Positions 32,601-42,099 of a stretch of 64,000 nt of DNA are shown here, in pieces. How positions within the stretch are numbered: the first letter of the stretch is position 1; every line of letters begins with the position of its first letter. This DNA is from Clytia hemisphaerica (taxonomy: Eukaryota > Cnidaria > Hydrozoa > Leptothecata > Clytiidae), in NCBI GenBank assembly GCA_902728285.1, contig CACVBU010000236.1:703149-767148 (forward strand), read 5' to 3'. A model generated the notes under the pieces. That model made no database searches and had not been told where the DNA came from. It saw only the letters and a list, made by a program, of their open reading frames with translations. Position numbers and translations under genes: made by a program.

Positions 32601-33489
32601 TCTAGTATATTCTTTGATTGAAAATCAAAATGTCAAATGACTTAAACCGATAATAAAATTAAGACCACCGAAAGATAGAAAGTTTCAGAAGCCAAAGAAT
32701 AACACGCAATCATTTCATTCTAAATGCCTTTAAAACCTTCCACGTTTCATAACAAAATGCGAAGATATTTTTTTTTTCATTTTTTTTACCCATTACGTTC
32801 CAACCAGTTTTGAAGTAGGTCCATCTTAGAGCATACAGCTTGAGTACAAGTTCAACCATGTAAATTGCCAGAAATACATTATCGAGAATCGCAATATACC
32901 ATCCTGTAACAAGAGAAAAAATAAAAAAAATAAAATAAGGCCTGGGAACTAGAGATAAAGCTGAAATTCTAAACAAAAAATACAAAAAAAGTCACTCAAC
33001 TCGACATCATAAGATCTTGTTTATTCAACGGTTTGCTAATATCAGGGAAATGATTCCCCTGCTAAAATAGTAACTGGCTAAAGATTACTCTGCACAAACA
33101 GTTATAAAAAACCTAAATGGACTAAAACTTTGACAACAGCTTTTCTAGTAAAACCTTGAATGAACTAATTTTCGCGAATTGAAAATTTAAAATGTACTAA
33201 ATTGCGCAAAGCAAAATTTATAATTTAAATACTTGCGAAGTTAGAATTACACAGAAAATCAAGTACTCGCAAGCTTCAGAATGTATCTAGACTAGAAACA
33301 AATACCTCCTTTAACACTGGTCTCTTCGTCTGTCTGAACAATTAAAATGACTGTATTCAACAAGATAATAAATAAGATAGCTCCTCCAAAAAGTTTACTG
33401 TCTACAATATCAATGACAAACGAATGAAAGCTTTGTCTTCTGACCATTTCTATGTCACTTGGTGCTGTGATGATGATCTCCTTGTCCAT
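26668..33489 (-). CDS. CATSPER1: cation channel of sperm, CatSper1-like, 11 coding exons
   Basis: Coding exons (minus strand, phases consistent): 33306-33489, 32790-32903, 32048-32201, 31599-31690, 30283-30432, 29612-29675, 28958-29054, 28221-28302, 27705-27777, 26750-26864, 26668-26703; 386 residues. One six-segment voltage-gated domain. The S4 sensor has Arg at 136, 139, 142, 145, 148 and 151 (FRAIRALRALRVLRTIR). The pore helix and filter TLFQLITLDDW put the CatSper T-x-D-x-W at 215-219. S6 ends FIFLNLFVAVLVDNF. S2 (DNVFLAIYMVELVLKLYALR) and the filter fit CatSper1 better than CatSper2-4. CatSper1 supplies one quarter of the tetrameric sperm flagellar calcium channel. An in-frame stop at a probable acceptor (33531) fixes the ATG, so the long His-rich N-terminus of mammals is absent. 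The C-terminal coiled-coil part is short and the last exon codes 11 residues plus stop. Confidence 0.88.
28374..28475. mobile_element. 102-bp near-palindromic foldback element
   Basis: Arms CCCAGCTGGCACACAACATT and (from the other end) CCCAGCTGG...TACACAACATTG, followed by AACGTT words, form an almost complete hairpin. It sits in the CATSPER1 intron between exons 28958-29054 and 28221-28302. Confidence 0.8.
29173..29495. mobile_element. degenerate pogo-type element
   Basis: Flanked by TA and bounded by CACTGGAAACTCGAACCG and GGAGACTCCACAG. Contains CTTAACTCGAACGATTCC and paired words seen at 58731-58887 (AACAATGCCTTATAAACCA). In a CATSPER1 intron. The ends match each other poorly. Confidence 0.45.
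29992..30172. mobile_element. pogo-type MITE with TA duplication
   Basis: TA flanks; inverted ends CAATTGACTTTCTCTAATTC and CAGTCAACTCGCTCTAGCTC. 181 bp with internal GATTCGAATTA words. In the CATSPER1 intron just downstream of the pore exon. Confidence 0.75.
31167..31442. mobile_element. ATGCTTA-motif element
   Basis: Ends TTTTTTTATAAGCAT and ATGCTTATAAAAAAA are inverted repeats. Between them ATGCTTA, GCTTATA or their complements occur about fifteen times in 275 bp. ACAT is present outside both ends but could be chance. In a CATSPER1 intron. Confidence 0.7.
32275..32620. repeat. dispersed element, inverted relative at 63335-63610
   Basis: GGCTTTTTGAAAGACTGGAT near the left and GTCTACTTCACTGGACTCAG near the right recur, reverse-complemented, at about 63560 and 63390 with similar spacing. 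In the CATSPER1 intron between exons 32790-32903 and 32048-32201. Confidence 0.65.
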
Positions 33490-34487
33490 GCTGGTGACGT
33501 TGGTTTGTTTCTTTTTATAAATAGTTTTTTACTGTAAAAAAGAAAGGTTTTAAAAGTTAGATCCTGAAAAAGAGAGATAAGAGCAATATACAAGGAATAA
33601 CAAGTGGTAAATATGAGACGTTTCTCATTTAAGTAATTTATTGACTGGAATGCAAATCTACGTTAAAAGAAAAAAAAATCAAAAATCAATCCTCTGCATT
33701 TGAAAAATCTTCGTGGTTCTATGTCTATCTAAACATCGTCGCATGGAATGATAAAGGTATTCGAACACCAAACATTTCTTTTTCTACCTGTAGGTTTTAT
33801 ATTTACATAAATAATAATGATATAAAAAACTCTTGTATCGTAATTAAAACACTAATTCATAAACTAAAAAAATAGAAAAATATGTGTTCAGAACAGAACA
33901 AAACTTGTGTAGAGTTAAGATTTTCAAATCGTTCAAGCAAAGACCATTCATTAACGCTAAAAAGCCTCGTGGAAAATTAAGAATCGCTGGATCCATCTTT
34001 TGAAAGACATATCTTCAAAAATTAAAGTTTTTAAGAGAAGCTAGGTCATCTGCTGGTCGCAAGTCTCTTGGAACTTTAAAACATGCCAACGAGACTAGCG
34101 ATCAAATAATCTATGAAGTATAAGCCCGAAGAGCTAGAAGCGAATCTTTAAAATCTTTCTTAGGAAAGAAAAAGTGAAGCCTTGAACGACGGATTGAATC
34201 TAATGTTTCCTTTGTTTTCGAGTGATATTTTTTCGAAATCTACAGTTGTAAATTTTAGTTTCAATCTGGCATTTGTGCAAAAAAAAGGCAGGCTGCGCTA
34301 GACCACTCAATTTTGGTAAGATTATACTGGCCTCAAATCCTACCATGGAGATTCTCTTCTAGCCCTTCGAGCTTATACTTCATTGCAAATAATCCTCTTT
34401 TTCTTGTGACGTCATTGCAAAGCTAAGTAAACGCATTATTCCTACATCAATAAATAAGATAAACTTTCTATAAATACCATAAAAAAC
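33490..34487. other. CATSPER1-STYX intergenic interval
   Basis: Holds the CATSPER1 5' UTR (a probable exon at 33490-33531 preceded, on the minus strand, by a TTTCTTTTTTACAG acceptor), the STYX 3' region and one MITE (34111-34385). No further gene seen. Confidence 0.5.
34111..34385. mobile_element. hAT-like MITE, copy 2 of the CATTGAGTTT family
   Basis: Exact 8-bp target duplication CAAATAAT at 34103-34110 and 34386-34393. Ends CTATGAAGTATAAGCCCGAA and CAATGAAGTATAAGCTCGAA. 275 bp, about 100 bp beyond the STYX stop codon. Confidence 0.88.
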
Positions 34488-37400
34488 TCAGTGATCATAG
34501 AAATCGTGAACTCGTTTGGTGGGAGATTTGAATGGTTGGGAAATTCCAGCTGTACTTTCATCGTCAGAATCATCAAATGTTCTTTTCGATGTCTCTGAAA
34601 CGAATCAAAATGTATTTTGAAAAAAATTATCGCAATGAGGGTTTTGGTTTTCGTCTAATCGAGACAAAAAGTCTCGCGTTGTTTATAGTTTGTCGGAACT
34701 TTAAAGCAAAATTACCGACTCTCATTGGATTGTAGTACTCCTTTAGGCCCCCCTTTAGAGGACATCAAATGAATGTTCTACCATTCACTAACGCAAATGT
34801 CTTCCCCTCGCTACAACAATCTTTCAATCCAACATTTTTTGACATGTATTGCTTTTATCACCTTAAACTGGGCTTGATTTGTATAGGATCAGAAATCACA
34901 TATTTTCAAATAATTCACAAACCTCTATTTTGATCACAAGAGGTTATGTTTAGTTGATGCTTTGCCAAGTAGATGGGTTCATATTCCATAAGTTGTCGTA
35001 CAAAAGCTTCATTAGGATTAATACAAAAGCGTTTCTGTTGAACATAATTGTATGCTCGCGTGTACGTTAACCCGTATGTCTCCATTAGATAAGCTATAAC
35101 GAGCGCAGCACTGAAAGAGAATATAAAGCATTTTAATATCTAAATATTAAAGTTATAGGTCAAGAAAATTTAGGGAAGTTTATATGAAGGAAGTTAAATA
35201 TACAAAAAAAAAATAGACAGCTTCAAAATCTATGAAAGCATATCGAACTATACACTCCTATACACTCCTTTCTCATAGACCCACTGCTTCCCCCTGGAAA
35301 AATTAGTCGAAATATCGTCCCCGGTGGAAAATTATCCTCCAATTTTTGTCCCCACTGATAATTACAAAATAAAATAAACCAATCCACACTGCAAAATATT
35401 CACTATTTTTCCCATCCCCACTGAATTTTCTGACTTTAATACAAAATAATTGAAATCCCCATTCATAAAAAACATGTGAGTATCAATCCCCATTGAGTTT
35501 CAGTCCGTTAATTTTATACCCACTGGCTGAAAAAATCCTACCGGGTCTGTTGGAAGGGGGTGTAATTCAATTGCAGAGAAGTTCTAAAGGTCGTACGCAG
35601 ACTATATTACAGACCTACGAGATATACCACCGTTTCCATGAATCAAAACTTTTCCTGAAAGAAAAAGAAATAAAGACGTAAGAATACATAGTCTTTAACA
35701 TTTTGAAATAAATTAAAGAGTTTCCCTTTGGAAATGTAAAGATACAAAAAATAAACTAAACGAGACCCTTTTCAAAATTATCCACCTCGTGAATAAATAC
35801 ACTTCCCCATATCCAGGAAAACTTTTAATAGTTTCTCTTTTATCGAGTCGTTGTATATATATTATTTCTATTATGACTTTCATTTAAATAAATAAAATTG
35901 ACATTTTTAAAGTTTGTAAATTTTCAGTATATAAATACCATTATTTGTCATGCAACCATGAATGAAATCTTTAATCTGGAATTGAAGTTAAAAGTAGCTG
36001 GTTGATTGTAGTCACAGTTGACTCTTTATAATTCGATATATTATTCCAATCAGAGAAAGATTCGAATTACAGAGAGTAATTTATACTACTCCCCAGCCGA
36101 GGGGACCAATGTTTTAGTTCGAATTACAGTTTGACACGAATAAAAAAAGTTCGAATTAGAGAGATTTGGCTGTAGTTAAAATACTTAAGAAAAACCTTTA
36201 GTTCATCACGCTTAGAGGTTTTGAGGAAATAAACGAGTTTTACCACAGGGAAGAACTTCATGATTTGTTCATCTTGATCATCTCTGACGTCCAACACTAA
36301 ATAACTGAAAAGAAATAAAGTTACTTTTTGTGATTGTGACCATACTTTCTAGAGGGGTCAAGACCCCCCCCCCCTTAGGTAAGAAGACCCCCCCTTTGGC
36401 AATCCCCCTTAGGAAAGTCATACTTTTAACACCCCCCCTTGCTTTTGGTTCATCAAAACCCAAGACCCCTCCTAAATGTAGGGGGGATAGAAACTATGGT
36501 GACATTATAGGTATATTTCCAAAAGATTTCTTAGGCATAAGGCCCGATTTTCGAGCTTTCAATCAATATCAATAAAATTACTTCGTTGGAACAAATTTCG
36601 ACCGTTCTAGTACTGTTCTTCCATCTCCCTCGACTGGCGTTTTCACGGGTTCTAATTTTCGCGATTTTAAAGTAGGTCTCAACTCGAAGACAAAGTTGGG
36701 ACAAAAATTTGTGAAAAAGGAAGATATTTTAAAACTAGCCAAGAAAATCATCAAGAGAGATCTTTAAAGATTTTAATGTAAGTATAATTAGAGGCATCAT
36801 TCATAACTTACGAAAAAAGATCAGGGAAATTTGGTCTGACTCTGTTGACTTCCACTGGATGTCGGATACAAATAATGTGCGTTATACCAGTAGATTGTAA
36901 AACATCTAGCTACGATAAAAATATGCAAGTATTAAGTATGAATATATCATTTCATTTAATTTATTAATATTTAAAGAGGAGCATACATCAGTTAAATAAA
37001 TAAAAATTTACAACTGCTATCAACGTCACTCCTCTCACCCAAATCGTACACTCGCTTCACATCACACCTCAAGACACACACTCAAGATAAAAATTAGATA
37101 AAATGACATAAATACTAAAAATAAATACTATTATAAATTGATAAAATTGATAAAATCTAAAATCTAATGTTTTCGAAAGATAGAGTTTAGTCTTATGTAT
37201 CAAAGGATGAGCATCGTGGTCAAAGTGGCCAGAAAGGCTAAGAGACTAGAGGTGTGAGACTAAGACTGAGATGTGTAGTAAGAAGATGCATAGTAGAGAA
37301 GCTAAAAACTAGGGTAGGATAGATAATTTGAAGAGCTCTTAAAAGAAAAAGCAATACAAGATATTGCTTAAACTTTCAGGTGCGTCTTCATGGCGTCAGA

Positions 37401-40381
37401 AAAATCCTTAGAAGAAATTGTTTTCCTAACTTTAATTGGTAAATCATTAAAAAGTTTAGCTCCACTATATATTTGAAGCTTTGTTTTCCAAGTTCGAGTT
37501 TCATTTTTGAGGTCTCAATCAGATACCCATTGTTCCTTGTTTTAGTATGTTTTCTCAGCTTAAAATAACCGTTTAGGTTTGAACAAGTTTCATTATCAAT
37601 CGAGCTTTTAATCAGGTTTAGTGCTTCTGCGTGGATCAAGTTGAGTATGGATGGAATACGTTTCCCCGTCAGTCGATGAGCTCTAGATTCAAGAGATTTA
37701 AACTGCTTCTTCTGAGTTTCGGTGTATGTCAGCTTGATCGGGCCTCTGTACGTCAGAATTGGAACAGTCATCATGGTGAAAATAGAATAGGCTGCATCTT
37801 TAGTGAGGTAAGAACGGAGTTTTTGGAGAAGTCTCAGTCGACCGGATGCTGTTTTGTAGGAGGTATCGAAGGTTTTGTTAAAATTCAGATTTGGATCAAC
37901 TTTGTTTCCGAGATATTTGTATTCCTGTACATAATTAATTTGTTGGCCTCTGTAGAAAACATTAAGGATTTTGTCGATCATTGAGAGACGTTTAGCTGTT
38001 CCAAAAAGCATAGTTTCCGTCTTTCCCTTTTTCAAGTTAGCGATCAATTCGTTGTTGTCGAAGTATTCAGAAACTTTATTCAGGTCGTGATTCAGATCAC
38101 TTTCGATTTGCGTTTTCAACTTTCCGTTGCATATATTACGGTGTCTTCTGCGTATTCTTGAAGCTTTTGCAGTAGAATAGCATGACCAACGGTGTCAAAT
38201 GCTTTTGTCAGATCGATGTAGACAGCTCCTACTAGTTCTCCTTTGTCGATCGAAGATCGAAAGTCATCAAACAGTAGGGCACTAGCAATTTTGGTTGATC
38301 GGTTTTTTCTGTATCCAAATTGACGATCGGTCAGTAGGTTGTTATTTTCGAGAAAGTCAGAAAGTTGGCTTCTAACAGCTTTCTTCAATATTTTTGAAAA
38401 CGTTGGCAAGATCGATATGGGCCTGAAATTTTCTGGTTTTTTGTCCCCGGATTTGTGGATAGGTGAGACAATAGCTTGTTTCCAAAGTGTTGGAACTTCT
38501 CCTGAAGTGATGGACATGTTGATGACATAAGCGAGTGGTTTGGACATCTCGGTGGCACAGTCTTTTAACATTCCAGGAGGTAAATCATCTGCACCTGTTG
38601 CTTTTTTGCGCTTTAAATTTTTCAATTCTCTTTCGACGAAAATTTTCGGTACGTAGGTGAAATTAAAGGCTTGAAGAGTTCTTAGTGGACGAATTTTAGG
38701 TGGTCTCCAAACGTGGTCGGTGAACATTGAGAAGGTCGATTTTAGCTTTTTGATGATTTCGCTAAAATAATCGGAGAAGATGATTGCTGTTCGTTCGTTT
38801 TCTATCTTCTGGGTAGAGAAAGGTACATTTGATTTTGACTTTGTCGGGAATATTTTTTTAACAGTGTCCCAAAATTTCTTTGGGTTTGATTTGTTTTCTT
38901 CTAGAATTTCTTTGTAGTGTTTTCTTTTTGAATCTTTTAATTTTCCGTTGCATTTGTTTCTAAGTTTCTTGTATTTCTCATAATCGTCTTCGGATTTTGT
39001 TCGACGTGCCTTTCGTAAAGCTAGATCGCGTTGGTTCATGAGCAGTGTCAGATCTTTTCGTAGCCATGGAGACGGTTTTCCTTTGATTACTTTAGTAGTA
39101 TGAGGAGCATGTTTGTCGAAAACAGTTTTTAAAGTGCTCGTTAGGAAAATTGTTGCCTCGTTGGTGTCATGCAGTTGGTACAAAGGATTCCAATCGATCT
39201 TTTTCACGTCATTTAAGAGTGCCAGAGGGTCATAGTTTTTGTAATCTCTTGTTTGTTTAAAGATTGGTTCATATTTTGCACAATTTAATTTTCTGTTGCA
39301 ACCGATTATGTCGTGATCTCCAATCGATAAGGGATAAACAATTGTGTCTTTGATGTTTGATGAGTTATTTGTGAGAATTAGATCAATCAAAGTTTCTGTT
39401 GTCGGAGTGATTCTCGCTGCAGTTTTAACGATTTGTTCGAAGCCATTGACATTGATAATTGCTTTCAATTGTTTATTGTCGTTTTTGTCGAGGTAATTTA
39501 CATTGAAATCGCCAAGTACTAAAACTTCCATTTTGTTCTTTTTGTGCCGCAATTAAAGTGTCATTGAAAGCGTTGTTGAAATCTTTTGGCAAATAATCTG
39601 ATGTGTTAGGAGGACGATAATAACTTTAAGGCATATATCTTTTAATGTCTAGGAGATCTTTAACTCTGGTCCATTGGAAAAAAACTTTCTATTAAAGTTA
39701 CCTCGGCAAAAGAGCGACTGTCGATGTCTTATTTGGTTTAGTTATTTTCAGTACTTCACTTCTCATTCAGAGTAACGGCTCCATACAAACCCTTATGAGA
39801 AAGCCTTTTAGTTTGATCGATTGATTGATAACAAAAACATACCTGGGAACGACACGCTGAAGAATAAGGTCCTAAATATAAATTAGGTATGATCTCCTAA
39901 AAAGAAAAAGAAAAACGATTTTGTTGATTGTAAGACAATTAAATCTACGATGCAATGTATACTGCAGAAATCAGACCATCCATGTTTATTATAAGAGCAA
40001 ACTATATCAGAACAAGCTTCGATGGCCAAAATGTTAAGAACAAGCAAGAACATTTTAAGGCTTTGCCGTATCTAACACTTAGGCAACTGGACTAAAACAC
40101 TACCAAAATGGTGAAAGTAAGAACAAGTTAAGGACATTTTTAGGCCTTAAACTCAAAAGGATAAGAACAACCGAAGATGTTCTTTTAAGAAAAATGTAGT
40201 TCGTAAGCTATTTTTCTTCTTCTTTTATTTAGGGTTTTTTGCCAACTTGTTTTATTCTAGAATTGTGATCATAACTTTCAACCTTACTTATTTTGCTTGA
40301 GTTGAAGTAAACTGTGTACAATTCATGTAAATGTGAATATTTACAAACCTGCATGGTCCGTCTCATAGTATATTCCCAGTC
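34488..40381 (-). CDS. STYX: serine/threonine/tyrosine-interacting pseudophosphatase STYX
   Basis: Exons assembled on the minus strand: 40349-40381, 39843-39896, 36812-36909, 36244-36304, 35939-35975, 35615-35654, 34923-35110, 34488-34594; 205 residues recovered. Order of motifs: DWEYTMRRTMQ, EIIPNLYLGPYSS, STGITHIICIRHPVE, SYLVLDVRDDQDE, IKDFIHGCM, GKVLIHGNGGISRSAALVIA and NYVQQKRFCINPNEAFVRQL. The dual-specificity phosphatase loop reads HGNGGISRS: the catalytic Cys is Gly, exactly as in vertebrate STYX, so it binds rather than hydrolyses phosphoproteins. The first coding exon is not certain: an ATG at 40529 with possible donor at 40493 (12 codons) would fit in phase but the donor is weak. 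The intron 36910-39842 is filled by a LINE. An ACACCCC-type element ends 52 bp from exon 35615-35654. Confidence 0.9.
35262..35563 (+). mobile_element. ACACCCC-type element in a STYX intron
   Basis: Ends ACACTCCTTTCTCATAGACC and, from the right, ACACCCCCTTCCAACAGACC. The body has repeated CCCCATT/CCCCACTG words and aligns in inverted orientation with 24830-25124. 302 bp, non-coding. Confidence 0.75.
36015..36172. mobile_element. pogo-type MITE in a STYX intron
   Basis: Ends CAGTTGACTCTTTATAATTC and CAGCCAAATCTCTCTAATTC; internal GATTCGAATTACAGA as in 29992-30172. 158 bp. Confidence 0.7.
36345..36494. mobile_element. AGACCCCCC-motif MITE, short copy
   Basis: TA-flanked ends CTTTCTAGAGGGG and GTTTCTATCCCCCC surround C-rich words (AAGACCCCCC, CCCCCTTAGG) in 150 bp. 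The right half (TTTTGGTTCATCAAAACCCA) is nearly identical to the copy at 55138-55399. In a STYX intron, 40 bp from exon 36244-36304. Confidence 0.8.
37100..39650 (-). mobile_element. internally deleted non-LTR retrotransposon in a STYX intron
   Basis: Same strand as STYX. The first long frame (38116-39552) carries the endonuclease C-terminal half (GDFNVNYLDKN, ETLIDLILTNN, SIGDHDIIGC) and the start of the reverse transcriptase (RKKATGADDLPPGMLKDCAT, FRPISILPTFSKI, VYIDLTKAFDTV). It then jumps from LLQKLQEY directly to AEDTVIYATES, so motif B and about 130 residues are missing. The frame 37388-38119 continues with the thumb (YKYLGNKV) and C-terminal region. Upstream of 39552 an endonuclease segment (YYRPPNTSDYLPKDF) is present in another frame. 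Defective; a relative of the CR1-like group. Confidence 0.85.
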
Positions 40382-40978
40382 CTAAAAACAAGAGTGAAAA
40401 CATTTTTTGAGATGAAACAAACGACAAACCCTGAACTGACTCTGCGACTGAGCATGTAAGCTTTTGATTGGTCAAGATTAATAGCGAATCAACCATTTTA
40501 CTGTTATCGATTTTGCGGCTCATTCCCAATTGTTTCAGTTACTCCGCCGTCTTCAAAGGTGTAGATACATATTAACTTGCCATTATAAGCCCAACTACTC
40601 ACAGGGTTATCATGGAGGGTTGGTAACGAAGGAAAAGTGATGACGTCATTGGATGAATGTCCTTCAGTGTCCACCTCCATGACTTCTTAGTCTTTCCTTA
40701 CAGCTCAAGTCATTATACCATACCAAGTTATTATTTTTACAGAATCTTATTCATTTTCATTTTTCCTGCTAAAAGAAAGGGAATGGACATTAAAAAAATC
40801 TCAAGGACAATCATTAATAAAATGCTTCGTCAAATTAAACTTTTTAACCACCAAAAAAATTGTTTAACAATCAATCAAGCATTTGGAGAAGATAACTTCA
40901 AAGCAAAACGACAAAATAACTCGAAAACTACACTAGGTTTACTTTTTTTCTGGACAAGATCTAGTCATCCCATTCTAG

Positions 40979-41666
40979 CCAGCTAGCATAATTTATAGAA
41001 GAATCAGCTGTTTAGAAGCTATAAAAGTTAACCCTCACTTATGAACAAGTTCTTCAAACTTTAGATATTCCTTCAAGCCAGCTAGCATAATTTATAGAAG
41101 AATCAGCTGTTTAGAAGCTATAAAAGTTAACCCTCACTTATGAACAAGTTCTTCAAATTTTAGATATTCCTTCAAGCCAGCTAGCATAATTTATAGAAGA
41201 ATCAGCTGTTTAGAAGCTATAAAAGTTAACCCTCACTTATGAACAAGTTCTTCAAACTTTAGATATTCCTTCAAGCCAGCTAGCATAATTTATAGAAGAA
41301 TCAGCTGTTTAAAAGCTATAAAAGTTAACCCTCACTTATGAACAAGTTCTTCAAACTTTAGATATTCCTTCAAGCCAGCTAGCATAATTTATAGAAGAAT
41401 CAGCTGTTTAGAAGCTATAAAAGTTAACCCTCACTTATGAACAAGTTCTTCAAATTTTAGATATTCCTTCAAGCCAGCTAGCATAATTTATAGAAGAATC
41501 AGCTGTTTAGAAGCTATAAAAGTTAACCCTCAATTATGAACAAGTTCTTCAAACTTTAGATATTCCTTCAAGCCAGCTAGCATAATTTATAGAAGAATTA
41601 GCTGTTTAGAAGCTATAAAAGTTAACCCTCGCTAATGATAAAGTTCTTCAAATTTTAGATATTCAT
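40979..41666. repeat. 99-bp minisatellite, seven units
   Basis: Unit starts CCAGCTAGCATAATTTATAG at 40979, 41078, 41177, 41276, 41375, 41474 and 41573, exactly 99 bp apart. The first six units differ at only a handful of positions; the last is more diverged and ends near 41666. Each unit contains an imperfect hairpin (TTTATAG...CTATAAA around CAGCTG). Lies between the 5' end of STYX and the 3' end of ATP6V1D. Confidence 0.95.
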
Positions 41667-42099
41667 GGTTATCTTATTATTATATTACCAGGTTATCTGT
41701 GAGCACACTAAATGTAATGACATGTAGCTATTGGTACAAGGGTCGGATGGTGTTTAGAGCCAACGCCCAAAAAAAATGAAGAATCACTTATACTTAGTTT
41801 TGTATTTTACTTTTCCATAGTTTAAAAATAAGTTTTATATCGGTTTATATAATATAAAAAGTTTGCAATTCAATATTTTTTAATTTTCTAAGTGATTCAT
41901 CACAACAGTAAATAATAACTATATCAAAGGAAAAGATCAAGGAGGAAAGTTTAATGCAAAGAAAAATTCTAAAATCTATGGGTACCCCAAAGGATGGTAT
42001 GATCATTCTAAATTAATAAATGCATGAAAAAAATTCATAAATTAAGTCATAAAAAATTTAAATTAAAACATATTTGATTCATCAAAGCCCATCATTTCA

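Noticed and set aside
34532..34735. Plus-strand 67-codon gene
   Set aside because: It is the antisense of the STYX last coding exon and flanking intron.
40979..41666. Coding repeat gene
   Set aside because: The 99-bp period is divisible by three, but all frames within the unit contain stops on both strands; it is a non-coding minisatellite.
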